Shown here one piece after another: positions 11,001-18,812 of a DNA stretch of 25,201 nucleotides. The translations under genes and the position numbers were made by a program. The stretch comes from a virus. Numbering within the stretch: position 1 is the first letter of the stretch; each line of letters begins with the position of its first letter. The notes below the pieces were generated by a model. The model had not been told where the DNA came from, did not search any database, and saw only the letters and a program-made list of their open reading frames with translations. Where the stretch lies: the IMG/VR virus record IMGVR_UViG_3300044617_002063, positions 1 through 25,201 of that record, one strand, 5' to 3'.

Positions 11001-12581
11001 TTGTATAGAAACGGTATCGCAAACTTTAACATTTTTAGGGTAGTAATTAGGTAGTTCTTCTCCTTCAATTCGCTCGTACGGCCAATAAACAATTGTGTTT
11101 GTATTCGGTGCAATGGGTAGATCGGTTTTTGTGAATTTATAAAGCCAAGATATTTCAATATCACCTGCGTACGAAGATTCGTTCGGGAAGGGGGGAGTTT
11201 TTACTATCTTAATTTTATCAGCTTGGGGGTAAGAGGTACTTGCGTAAGCTTTTTGGTCAATGAGGGTTGTATCTTGTATATTAATAGAAGAAACAGTTAG
11301 AGTGGTGGAAGTGTAACCCCAATACTCTGTTTCTATTAATTTTTTAAACGTATCTTTTAGCGAAAAAAATTCTGGTAGATATTCATAGGAAGGACCTGTC
11401 CATTCTACCCCTACCCCAGATAGGCCGAACCCTGGGTACGGAAATTTAAATTCCGTTTTAGATTTTTTTTCAAATTTTGCTTTTAAAAGTTTATTTTCTG
11501 TTTCGTGTTTCTGAAAACTAAGCCATGCACCTTGAAGATTGTTTTTTGTTTGTATAAAAATAGTATCGCTTGTTGAAATATCTGTACCCGCAGTACCAAG
11601 CTCTTGCGCTGTTGTAGCGGTCAAAGGTATTGGAACTAACCGATTTGTAGGCGAAGCATAGGTTTTATAGAAATTGTTTGGCCAATTAAAAAGGTTATCC
11701 CCTGTATTTATTTGTATATCAAATTTTTCAATTTCTAGACTAGGTTTAGTGACCTCTCCTGTGTGTTTGTTATACCCTGAATATTTTTTAAGGTAGTTTT
11801 CTGCTAAATTTAAATTCGTTTCAGAGTCAAAATACGTGCCAGATAAATCCGGGGTGTTAATAAACACCCAACTATCGTTCAAAAGATCTATATTTTTAGT
11901 GTTAAAAAACTCTTTTGTTGTAGGGTCGTGTAGGTTAAAATACGCTGAAACCGGTAATGTGTTAGATTGATCTTGATACTCAAAGTCATCGTATACTTCT
12001 TCAACTTTAACTACTAAACTTTTTTTAATTTCGTCAAGCTCTGGTAAACATATAGAAATATTTCTTGGAATTTGAAGTGTATTAAATTCAGACTGTGTAT
12101 AACGATTTAAAAGATGTTCATGGATTTCAAGCTCGAAGCTAGTGTTAGTTCCACCTAAATTATACTGTAATTTTGTATTTTTAAGTTTTTTTCGTACATA
12201 ATTAAAATACAGCGCGATCTCTTTTAATTTTTTTGCAAAATAAGGTATAGTGTTTAAGATGTCATCGTTATTGCTAAAATTAATAACTTTATACCATCTA
12301 TCTTTTTCTTGATTAGAAAAAAATAATTGAAGTTCTTTTAATAGAGATAAATAATTGATTCGAGTTTGAAAATCTTGCTCATTATTATTATTGATTTGTT
12401 TTTTTACTGTATACCATTCGGTTAAGTATTGATTATAAAGATTATATTCTTGAGAAGGTATAATACCTGTTCTCGATTTTTTCCATTCTTGAAAAGAAAG
12501 CGGCTCTTCATAATCTAACATTTTATGCGCTAGACTAGGAGGTAAAGCTTGTTTAACTAAATGTTGCGTTATACTTTCCAC
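7998..12581 (-). CDS. Very large baseplate/tail structural protein (1527 aa), family not recognised
   Basis: The frame opens with GTG at 12581, 13 nt after the preceding stop, with GTTAAATA 10 nt upstream; the next ATG is about 20 codons in. The first 160 residues are helical and charged (likely coiled coil around 90-140). The rest is a long beta-rich chain full of Trp, Tyr, Asn and Thr, as in fibrous or baseplate proteins. A Cys/His cluster lies at about residues 617-635 (CPYNDASS, then NKCSCH) and could bind metal. In T4 the gene after gp6 is the large wedge protein gp7 (about 1030 aa). This gene lies two after the gp6-like one and could take a similar place, but I see no alignable motif. 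A receptor-binding or side-fibre role is equally possible. Confidence 0.8.
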   Translation of the reverse strand: MESITQHLVKQALPPSLAHKMLDYEEPLSFQEWKKSRTGIIPSQEYNLYNQYLTEWYTVKKQINNNNEQDFQTRINYLSLLKELQLFFSNQEKDRWYKVINFSNNDDILNTIPYFAKKLKEIALYFNYVRKKLKNTKLQYNLGGTNTSFELEIHEHLLNRYTQSEFNTLQIPRNISICLPELDEIKKSLVVKVEEVYDDFEYQDQSNTLPVSAYFNLHDPTTKEFFNTKNIDLLNDSWVFINTPDLSGTYFDSETNLNLAENYLKKYSGYNKHTGEVTKPSLEIEKFDIQINTGDNLFNWPNNFYKTYASPTNRLVPIPLTATTAQELGTAGTDISTSDTIFIQTKNNLQGAWLSFQKHETENKLLKAKFEKKSKTEFKFPYPGFGLSGVGVEWTGPSYEYLPEFFSLKDTFKKLIETEYWGYTSTTLTVSSINIQDTTLIDQKAYASTSYPQADKIKIVKTPPFPNESSYAGDIEISWLYKFTKTDLPIAPNTNTIVYWPYERIEGEELPNYYPKNVKVCDTVSIQNLDINYQIVSNVFEGADKIYKINSPTDTLENATECAWLSGTNVLFTNSKIITTPQPCLSFIADSGTCVKFIWQGDNLTDINNVIKFIPHKKDCPYNDASSLEYNKCSCHAVNFTPYGHHYNTIDDSSFNEVDIIVECTDFNDISTLDIANWRDSFNKNYKQSLNFAWYKTHLKKGFFSGAWVTETFNGIPRFKKGSAYIYLRAKPEGVNIPSLALRYKYSNKNSKEFVWVSATKQNNGTWLSDDKPSNMVLKERDLLIYARSGSVVSAVSGTIISQNTITENKRNIWANYDYVSIARADDPLTLTSQKIYLSYPETNFTNPTNASITLGNGIPPINSDDVLGIAKWLVTDPTGAVTQYENTDVLSFIPFIEGVYSVVVDIKTGTPESFTRVPNSGGTTSNFNISAFSYTWTPEQATIVRFSGIPPITAVGYFQTTPSLTGINTPQPGFVLNTNLFGWDYSTAYQRSVATPGARPFWGKATFSRENYTQFGSIPDWSTSYRVFDTHNIVTQPLFSVSNFDTGYYVEYDRKSNTSLIWEQPITVLTEVNKKQWRELSISYEPTNLKDILSDNVGTLFNVQPLSSSSLIFLTNYIDNHPVTVLYKALTPFTWSISAVPEIETYTITEKDITPALEVERPWNQFANRFNATSPTIPTLQSIYTKKDTGGYFIPNNLGVSVYNANNFTYTLNTTAETIIEDFVKPDYFFGGRGNSKKENSIPYKDLSEDATWLKESFNSNVLAGNINRKVSKEYQKFIPYQTTTDSKISKQTGINILNKKLTPWTGRESKEWGDNTNVPGNAAGIYNASVWAEEHILQSNDKQIYNWVTDIFGNQYTLLKDIKNSSPYEQKNIPGELWVQKTSKVVQPAYKALSGVFDTYKGLEVYSELTGGGIRKIDMFFDTLYIETSSAIFLEKINYEYERDNIYSFVDSSHIISLIAPISIGLRREFNSLTGVSVAQVGDTWFFPEQKIVLLSICELSSNQIIPHLFELDIVNETFSKVFPI

Positions 12582-12591
12582 TTTGTTATAT

Positions 12592-12599
12592 TATTTAAC
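12592..12599 (-). promoter_or_regulatory. Late-promoter-like octamer GTTAAATA before the 1527-aa gene
   Basis: It matches T4 late consensus TATAAATA at 6 of 8 positions and lies 10 nt before the GTG start. The spacing equals that of the better-matching sites in this window, which is the main reason to list it. Confidence 0.35.
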
Positions 12600-15500
12600 T
12601 ATTTTTTTTGAGGTTTTTAGTTAAAATATAGTTAAATACTTTTTCAACGAGCCCATCTTCCCCATACCAATCATTTTTGGACGAAATGTTAAACGAAAAA
12701 GTGGTTGAAGGGTTATTCCAGTCTATTATATTTTCAATGTAAACCGGTAATCCATTTTCTTCAATAATAGGGGTATAAGGTATATACTCGTAAAAAAGAT
12801 AATTGTTAATGACAGGTTGCGCGAAACCTACACCGTCAAAGTCTTTTAACGGGTACACGTTTAGATTGTTTTGTTTTGGCACGTTAACTAAAGTGTAAAT
12901 TGAACTGAATTTATTTTGCAAAAATATTTTTTGCCCTGCTGTAACCATATCAGTTTCTGTGTTTAAAACTTTTCCAACACTTTTTGATAAAACAGGTGCA
13001 TTATCTTGTATGCCTCTAATTCGTTCTTTAGATACTGAAAATAAATCTATGGCATTTTTTATGCTTGCTGGGAAACTCGTAAAAAATGTATCAATAGGTT
13101 GATCAACAGAAGCACATATAGACATTAATTTTTCAATACCGCATGTTTCAATATCTGCATGCATTGAAACGAAATTTGCAATCCTTTCGTAAATTTTTTC
13201 ACCAATATCTTCAAAATTACTCGGTAACGCGTCGCCCACAGTGGCAGGTAAAAACTTATCAAAAAGCCCTACGTTTTTACTAAAGTGTTCGGATAAAGCA
13301 AGTTCTTTATATTGCTCAGCCATACTAAACCCGTCGTTAATTTTTTTAAGATTAAAATTTTCATTAAAATTAAGTACAGAAAAATATTCAGATTTACCGC
13401 TAAAGTATTGTACATCACCGTATTTTTGTAACCACCGGTTACCTGTCCAATCTCCTGTAGCTTGAGCTGATTTAAATCTTTTATTTAAAATTTTAAGAGT
13501 AAACGCTGTTCGTATATCCGGCATATACCCAATTAATGCATCTGGTAAAACTTTGGCACGCCGTGATATATTATTTGTAACCGAGGTCGTAGAGGCTGAT
13601 AGCACATAAACATTGTTATATACTGAATCAATAACCCAAATACGGTTTGCTGCGTCAACAGCTAACCCGCCTAACTCTTCATCGTTTGAAGAGGAAGTGT
13701 AAAAATTTGAATCAGGTACTTTAATAGGTATAAATTGCCCGCTTGATGGAGCGCCATTTACATACCAAGATGATACCTGATATGTTACTGAATTAATAAA
13801 CCCTATATTTCTTGTTCCATGCGTAAACCAGACGTTAGCATCTCTATCTAAAGCTATAAAACTAGGTCTTCCAAAACCGGTAACAGTTGCTAATAACGTC
13901 CCATTTGTATCATATTTTTGAATTGTTCCGAACTCTTTACTCTCATGCATTGAGTTTGTGACCCATATTGAATTATCTGGTGTAACTGCAATACCTGTAG
14001 GTAGACTAGATGGTGGTAATGTTACACTTGTAATAAAATTACCATTCTCAGAATATTTAAATAAACCGCTGCATAAAGTTTGAGTGTATGATACCCAAAT
14101 ATTATTAAGTCTATCGGTTTCAACTACTGGTGGTTTAAAGATTTTTTCGTCTTGAACAATTGCATCTTTGTAAATAAAGGGTGGGGTTACAACAGCGCGC
14201 AGTTGTAAATCTTCATTAAATTTTAATACAGATACTGAATTATAGAGAGTTACCCAAAAATTAAAATGTCTATCTAAAGAAATGTAACTCGGTGTTAGGC
14301 AAAATTCACTATCGTAAAAAATAAATGTTTGTGTTGAAGGTGCAGCTGTTATTGGGTAATTTAATATATTAAGAGAGTCGTTAATTAATTTTAACTGAAT
14401 ACCACTGATTAAAACGCCGTCAGTTGTATATTTATAGATTGCGTCGGTTTCAGAATCTACAGCTATAAGGTCTTGCGTGACAGGTCTTATAGCTAAACCA
14501 AAAACCCCGGAAACACCGGAAAGATTGTAGTTAATAACGCTTGTTGTAGATAGATAGGGTACGTACGTCGTTAAAACTTGCCCGTCTTGTTGACCGTTTA
14601 ATGCTGCAATATTACCTTCAGAGCAAATATCATCTTCAGTTTGTTGGCCTGAACCTAAAATAGTTATACGGTTAAGAACATTATGCTCTGTATTTGAGAT
14701 CCAAGCGTGCTGAGGTATAGGAAAATCTAAAGGCACTAAAAACTTTTTTTGCTCAAGAGAGTTTTGTAGAGTGTAAGAGTAGCCTGTAATTCTCGTGTTA
14801 AGAGCGGTAACTAGAGGTGTTATTGACGTATGAACAATGCCGCCCGCAGGTAGACCGTTTTTGTCTAACGCTTGGAGACTTAGTATATTGTCTCGTGTTA
14901 CGTATTGATGTGGTTCAAGACCTTCTATCTCTAGTTTAATACTAAAACGATTACCGTGATCATTTGTTGAAGGGTAAGAAAACACCACACCGTAATTGCT
15001 ATCTGTTACGATTTTATTATTATGTATAGATAAAGTAACCGGTATTTCTGCGCCTACCCATTGAGTGGGGTGAACATCATCAATTAAATTGTTTGTTATT
15101 TTTAAAAATTCTGGTAATAACTTTTGAACTTGCCAAATTATAGATGCTTTTACCTGTTCTGTGTTAGCGTAACTTTCAATAGGTTTGCTTATTGTATCAA
15201 TATAATTCGTAAAACTGTTAGTTAATAAGGTAGCGTGTATAACTACTGAGCAATCTCCTTCTAAGGTATCTGTTCCTATATCATCAATATAAAAAAATTC
15301 TCCTTCTCCGTGCACTCCAACTTGTATATTGTTTTGAAATATAGGTGCAGTAGAAATAGTGATTGAAGTAATTGGGGTAAAATTTGTATCTGTAAATCTC
15401 CAAGTTGGTGTTAAATGTCTCCACTTCTCTTCAACAATTTGCAAAGGAATAGATCTTGAATTTGCAGAATGAAGCATTACTTTAATTGGTTGTTTAATTT

Positions 15501-15855
15501 CTGCAGATGTAACCCCAATTTTAAATGTTTTTTGGGTAGGTATACCAGGTAATGAAATTGTATCTGGTATTTGTAAAAACTGTATTTGATCTCTAACAGC
15601 GTAATCTATTTGCAGCTTTCTTTGTGCAACATTTACATTACCAAATACATCTACAACAGATAAAGTAACTGTAAAATTATTTGCGTACTTATATGTATGC
15701 GTAACAGCTCTTTCACCGTACGCAGTAGCGCCATCACCGAAATCCCAAAACCTATTACTTACAGGTGAAATGTGATTAGTTATATCTGTAAAGATAAAAT
15801 CTGTAGAATAAACGTAACCAGAGAAAGGAGCAATATCAAAATCTACATTTAGCAT
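12595..15855 (-). CDS. PKD plus beta-propeller baseplate-associated protein (1086 aa)
   Basis: Residues 1-82 are a clear PKD domain (RFWDFGDGATAYGE, HTYKYANNFTVTLSVVD). Residues of about 445-757 contain repeats of the NHL or virginiamycin-B-lyase-like propeller type: LPTGIAVTPDNSIWVTNS, PSFIALDRDANVWFTHG, LGGLAVDAANRIWVIDS. The lyase's catalytic residues cannot be judged by eye, and a structural or binding role is more likely in this setting. About 330 residues of unrecognised, partly helical sequence follow. The gene starts 4 nt after the gp6-like stop and is followed 13 nt later by the 1527-aa gene, so it belongs to the baseplate operon. It may be a wedge-attached receptor-binding subunit. 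I found no counterpart in the T4 gene order. Confidence 0.85.
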   Translation of the reverse strand: MLNVDFDIAPFSGYVYSTDFIFTDITNHISPVSNRFWDFGDGATAYGERAVTHTYKYANNFTVTLSVVDVFGNVNVAQRKLQIDYAVRDQIQFLQIPDTISLPGIPTQKTFKIGVTSAEIKQPIKVMLHSANSRSIPLQIVEEKWRHLTPTWRFTDTNFTPITSITISTAPIFQNNIQVGVHGEGEFFYIDDIGTDTLEGDCSVVIHATLLTNSFTNYIDTISKPIESYANTEQVKASIIWQVQKLLPEFLKITNNLIDDVHPTQWVGAEIPVTLSIHNNKIVTDSNYGVVFSYPSTNDHGNRFSIKLEIEGLEPHQYVTRDNILSLQALDKNGLPAGGIVHTSITPLVTALNTRITGYSYTLQNSLEQKKFLVPLDFPIPQHAWISNTEHNVLNRITILGSGQQTEDDICSEGNIAALNGQQDGQVLTTYVPYLSTTSVINYNLSGVSGVFGLAIRPVTQDLIAVDSETDAIYKYTTDGVLISGIQLKLINDSLNILNYPITAAPSTQTFIFYDSEFCLTPSYISLDRHFNFWVTLYNSVSVLKFNEDLQLRAVVTPPFIYKDAIVQDEKIFKPPVVETDRLNNIWVSYTQTLCSGLFKYSENGNFITSVTLPPSSLPTGIAVTPDNSIWVTNSMHESKEFGTIQKYDTNGTLLATVTGFGRPSFIALDRDANVWFTHGTRNIGFINSVTYQVSSWYVNGAPSSGQFIPIKVPDSNFYTSSSNDEELGGLAVDAANRIWVIDSVYNNVYVLSASTTSVTNNISRRAKVLPDALIGYMPDIRTAFTLKILNKRFKSAQATGDWTGNRWLQKYGDVQYFSGKSEYFSVLNFNENFNLKKINDGFSMAEQYKELALSEHFSKNVGLFDKFLPATVGDALPSNFEDIGEKIYERIANFVSMHADIETCGIEKLMSICASVDQPIDTFFTSFPASIKNAIDLFSVSKERIRGIQDNAPVLSKSVGKVLNTETDMVTAGQKIFLQNKFSSIYTLVNVPKQNNLNVYPLKDFDGVGFAQPVINNYLFYEYIPYTPIIEENGLPVYIENIIDWNNPSTTFSFNISSKNDWYGEDGLVEKVFNYILTKNLKKNS

Positions 15856-15859
15856 ACTA

Positions 15860-17677
15860 TTAATACTCTACAGATTCGTAAACACCGTATCTTGTTTGGA
15901 CTTTAATTAAATTTCTAATGTTGCTAGAATTGTAAAAAAACGGAAATTCAAAAAATCGAAGTGTAAAAGAATTTTGTGAAACGATGACATCATTATCTGG
16001 ATATTCTTGATTCCAAGTAACTAACGAGACACCTTCAACGTAAGACCCTGTATCATCTCTTACAGTTCGAACTTCCTCTACACCGTTTATATCATAAAGC
16101 TGTTGTGTGAGAGCTCTTGGGTCAATAATTTTTCCGAGAGAATTATTATACGGGTTGAAGTAATTAGTTATAATTGTAACCGCGTCGTTAATCATTGCTT
16201 CGTTACTTACTCGAGATAATGAAGCTTTTTGTAAAACTAAATAAAAGAACTCGTTATCTATAATATCAATAACTTCATCCGGTTCACCGATACCAAAACT
16301 AAACGCTTTATAAACAGGGTCTAAGAACGTTGTTTCAGTTGTATTCATTTTTGTGCTTAAAATACTCGAACTGATTAATTCTTTTTGAGCTGGGGTTAAA
16401 AAATTATAAGTTTCACCGGTCGCTGTTCTAGGTACTATGACTATATATCCATTATTAAAATTACAACTATCTGCGTATAAGATTTGATTAAACAAAGCTC
16501 GAGATGTAAGCTTCGGGTTTGTGACGCCTAATTCATAAAAATATTTTAAATAAGAAGATGTATAATCCCAGTTATTAACTACCTTAACGTCTATGATAAA
16601 ATTAGCAAAATTAGCTTTTATATACGCTTCATAATCTCCTGCAGTTACTAAACGGTACTGGCTTCTATATACTGCAGGTGCTAATTGTCTTATTTCTTCG
16701 GTTGTTTCTGCGTTTTTAGGGGTAGTCGAGCTTGCATTATTTTTAAAAAATAAATTTGTTAATTCAGTCGCCTCAAGATACAATAATTGTTCATTATTAA
16801 CATCATTTAAAATTTCATTATACTGTGGGGTGTTATATTTTCTTACTTCTTTTGTGAAAAAATCTTGCCCTACAACACCGTTTTCACCACTGCTTTCTAA
16901 ATAATATACTGCAACGACATCCCCTGTTTGAAGTTTTCTTCCATTAATATCATCCCCAAAACGAATTTCGTAACGCTTGTTGCTATTCAACCGAATTTCA
17001 TATTTTTTTGCAATACCGTTTTCTAAATATAAACTCGGTGTTGATTTATATGTTATCCATTTATTAATATCTGCTTCTTTTACGTATACGTGTATATTAT
17101 AATGATCTACTAATGATTCAGCTGTATTTATAATAAGTAATTCTCTACCCTCTCCGGTAGCTGTGTATTTAGGGTGTTCTTGAAATTGTCCTTGAAATAA
17201 GAGCTTAAGTCTTGACATTTCTGTTAACGACTCTGTAATATTGGGTGTTGTCTTTACAAAAGAAACATCCTCGTTAAAAGCAAACGGTATGCCGTTTAAA
17301 TTAACTGTGGTGTATCTCGGTATTGCGTAGATACCAGGTGCTAGATTTGAAGCTGATGCGTTAAAAGAAAGTGTAGAAGTTTGATAGCCTACAGGGTTGT
17401 AATCTAACAACTTTACAATGCGGTTCATATTCTCGTAAAGCTGAGCTTCTGTGAACATGGACTCTGTAGATGTTTTATTAAGGTAATATATTAATGTGTG
17501 ATAAGAATACGAAATAATATCAATGACTGTAGCTAAATTACTACCAATAAAATTTTGATCGGTGAAAACTTTTTGCTCATTTAACCTATTAACTATTAAC
17601 TGTCTTAAAGAAAGTGCATCAAAAGCAACATAACCATCTTGCGGTATCGCGTAAATATCGGGTTCTGTTATTTTCAT
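15860..17677 (-). CDS. gp6: Baseplate wedge protein, gp6/baseplate J-like (605 aa)
   Basis: The length is close to T4 gp6 (660 aa). The N-terminal third holds the family-typical helical segment (DIISYSYHTLIYYLNKTSTE, then ENMNRIVKLLDYNPVGYQTS). Residues of about 234-266 carry the baseplate J hallmark, YEIRFGDDINGRKLQTGDVV followed by Y-L-E-S-S-G-E-N-G-V-V-G. The C-terminal part has the LDPVYKAFSFG and RALTQQLYDINGVEEVRTVR segments seen in gp6-like proteins. In T4, gp6 forms the inner ring of the baseplate wedge as a dimer and holds it together during sheath contraction. The ATG overlaps the gp25-like stop by 4 nt (ATGA), which keeps the usual gp25-gp6 type pairing and implies translational coupling. 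Confidence 0.88.
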   Translation of the reverse strand: MKITEPDIYAIPQDGYVAFDALSLRQLIVNRLNEQKVFTDQNFIGSNLATVIDIISYSYHTLIYYLNKTSTESMFTEAQLYENMNRIVKLLDYNPVGYQTSTLSFNASASNLAPGIYAIPRYTTVNLNGIPFAFNEDVSFVKTTPNITESLTEMSRLKLLFQGQFQEHPKYTATGEGRELLIINTAESLVDHYNIHVYVKEADINKWITYKSTPSLYLENGIAKKYEIRLNSNKRYEIRFGDDINGRKLQTGDVVAVYYLESSGENGVVGQDFFTKEVRKYNTPQYNEILNDVNNEQLLYLEATELTNLFFKNNASSTTPKNAETTEEIRQLAPAVYRSQYRLVTAGDYEAYIKANFANFIIDVKVVNNWDYTSSYLKYFYELGVTNPKLTSRALFNQILYADSCNFNNGYIVIVPRTATGETYNFLTPAQKELISSSILSTKMNTTETTFLDPVYKAFSFGIGEPDEVIDIIDNEFFYLVLQKASLSRVSNEAMINDAVTIITNYFNPYNNSLGKIIDPRALTQQLYDINGVEEVRTVRDDTGSYVEGVSLVTWNQEYPDNDVIVSQNSFTLRFFEFPFFYNSSNIRNLIKVQTRYGVYESVEY

Positions 17678-18183
17678 AAATTATTTTTTTTATCTCCCGT
17701 TGTTAGTACTGTAAATATTTGATTTTGATTTTCAATATAAAAACCTGTATTTGTAGTTAAATTTAAAATCGGTACATCGTAGTAAACATCGAATTCGTAA
17801 GCGTTATCGTCTTCGTAAACTTTTGCTTTAACGTATCTTACTCGAACTCTAGGTTCATAGGCATCTATTGCAGCAACTATAGCGTCTCCAACAATTTGGG
17901 CATGTGTTTCTGTCGCTGGTTCGAATAATTGTTTGTGTAATTTTACACCATATTCAGGAAATAAAAATCTCTGTCCAGGACGAGTGTTAAATAAGTTTAA
18001 TAAAGAATTTACTACAGCTTTTCCATCTGCACTAACTTTAATGTCCTTACCGGGTACGTTTGTTGAAAACCCTGGGGTTTCGATATTGTTTAATGCCACG
18101 TCAAGTGTTAAATCTTTAAATACATGATTTTTTTCTGTATAAAGATCTGAAATAGTTTTTAAAGTTTTAATTTTAACAGGCAT
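17674..18183 (-). CDS. gp25: Baseplate wedge protein, gp25/GPW family (169 aa)
   Basis: The GPW_gp25 fold is seen in the central part: ADGKAVVNSLLNLFNTRPGQ, FLFPEYGVKLHKQLFEP, then an IVGDAIVAAIDAYEPRVRVR helix and strand. In T4, gp25 links the wedge to the hub and nucleates sheath polymerisation. The protein is slightly longer than T4 gp25 (132 aa). I chose the ATG at 18183 (MPVKIKT). An in-frame ATG at 18216 would add eleven residues (MFFSIIIYAKN) coded by the hairpin described next, which is atypical for the family. The gene's end overlaps the gp6-like start, and its upstream neighbour is transcribed divergently. Confidence 0.88.
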   Translation of the reverse strand: MPVKIKTLKTISDLYTEKNHVFKDLTLDVALNNIETPGFSTNVPGKDIKVSADGKAVVNSLLNLFNTRPGQRFLFPEYGVKLHKQLFEPATETHAQIVGDAIVAAIDAYEPRVRVRYVKAKVYEDDNAYEFDVYYDVPILNLTTNTGFYIENQNQIFTVLTTGDKKNNL

Positions 18184-18184
18184 A

Positions 18185-18212
18185 TTTTTAGCATAAATAA
18201 TTATGCTAAAAA
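18185..18212. promoter_or_regulatory. Perfect 12-bp inverted repeat with 4-nt loop between divergent genes
   Basis: The arms TTTTTAGCATAA and TTATGCTAAAAA flank ATAA. Each strand reads T-tract, stem, A-tract. The structure ends 2 nt before the gp25-like ATG. A 13-base half copy (TAGCATAAATAAT, 18189-18201) recurs at 18243-18255, next to the start of the divergent plus-strand gene. Each copy has a CATAAATA octamer on the plus strand. It could be an operator, a divergent late-promoter element or an RNA hairpin. It is too AT-rich to be a convincing terminator. Confidence 0.6.
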
Positions 18213-18245
18213 ACATGTTTAATAAGTGGTAAGTCTACAAAATAG

Positions 18246-18253
18246 CATAAATA
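18246..18253 (+). promoter_or_regulatory. Late-promoter-like octamer CATAAATA before the 182-aa gene
   Basis: It matches T4 late consensus TATAAATA at 7 of 8 positions and lies 10 nt before the ATG at 18264. It is part of the repeated TAGCATAAATAAT motif. With T4 geometry the mRNA leader would be only about 5 nt. Confidence 0.5.
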
Positions 18254-18263
18254 ATATAATCAT

Positions 18264-18812
18264 ATGAAAAGCAATTTTAACACTGTATTTGAAAACGTAC
18301 TTGAGAGATACCAACAAGGTGGGTATGTAATAGGGGATAGGGTACGTTTTATAAAAGATTGCTTAAAACATGAATTCTTCTCAAATAAAGGTCAAAGTTT
18401 TATTGATCTCGTAAAAGGGTGTATGGCAACAGATTTTGATTTAAATCTTAGAATTTCAGCGGTAAAGAGTGTTTACCCAAATACCGCATTTAACTATAGA
18501 GGTGGTGCGGAATCCCCTGACTGTATTTACGTAGATATAATGGTAGAGTATGCTCCAGGTTTATGGAGAACACCAATGACAGTACCGATAGATGTTATTG
18601 AGAAATTAGAAGACGGTATTAATACATCTCCTATACCTGATAGTCTTCGTAGAAAATCTAAAGTACATGGTCCGGAAGAAATACAAGCAAAGAGTGAGGC
18701 AGAGTTTGATGTTAACCTTCAAAATAAAAACGTAGTACCTAAATTTTCAAGTAAAAAGAGAAATGACCAAAAACCTTCAAAAGAGTGGGAACCGCTCCCG
18801 ACAAGTAATTAA
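18264..18812 (+). CDS. Phage protein of unknown function (182 aa)
   Basis: I cannot name the family. Residues 1 to about 125 look globular: a helical start (FNTVFENVLERYQQGGYVIG), a basic segment (RVRFIKDCLKHEFF), and a beta-rich part (CIYVDIMVEYAPGLWRTPMT, followed by V-P-I-D-V-I-E). Residues 126-182 are Lys/Ser/Pro-rich and probably disordered. It stands alone on the plus strand between the gp25-like and tail-collar genes, both on the minus strand. Its stop overlaps the convergent tail-collar stop by 4 nt. The start is supported by CATAAATA 10 nt upstream; there is no Shine-Dalgarno site. It could be a small virion or assembly protein expressed late, by promoter inference only. Confidence 0.8.
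   Translation: MKSNFNTVFENVLERYQQGGYVIGDRVRFIKDCLKHEFFSNKGQSFIDLVKGCMATDFDLNLRISAVKSVYPNTAFNYRGGAESPDCIYVDIMVEYAPGLWRTPMTVPIDVIEKLEDGINTSPIPDSLRRKSKVHGPEEIQAKSEAEFDVNLQNKNVVPKFSSKKRNDQKPSKEWEPLPTSN

Noticed and set aside
18184-18216. Longer start for the gp25-like protein at ATG 18216
   Set aside because: The extra eleven residues (MFFSIIIYAKN) are coded by the perfect inverted repeat and do not look like gp25 family sequence. MPVKIKT at 18183 is a better start, though 18216 is not excluded.
18203-18232. Nine-codon plus-strand ORF (MLKNMFNKW) after a CATAAATA box
   Set aside because: The box is only 3 nt from the ATG and both are part of the hairpin. It is too short to support as a gene.
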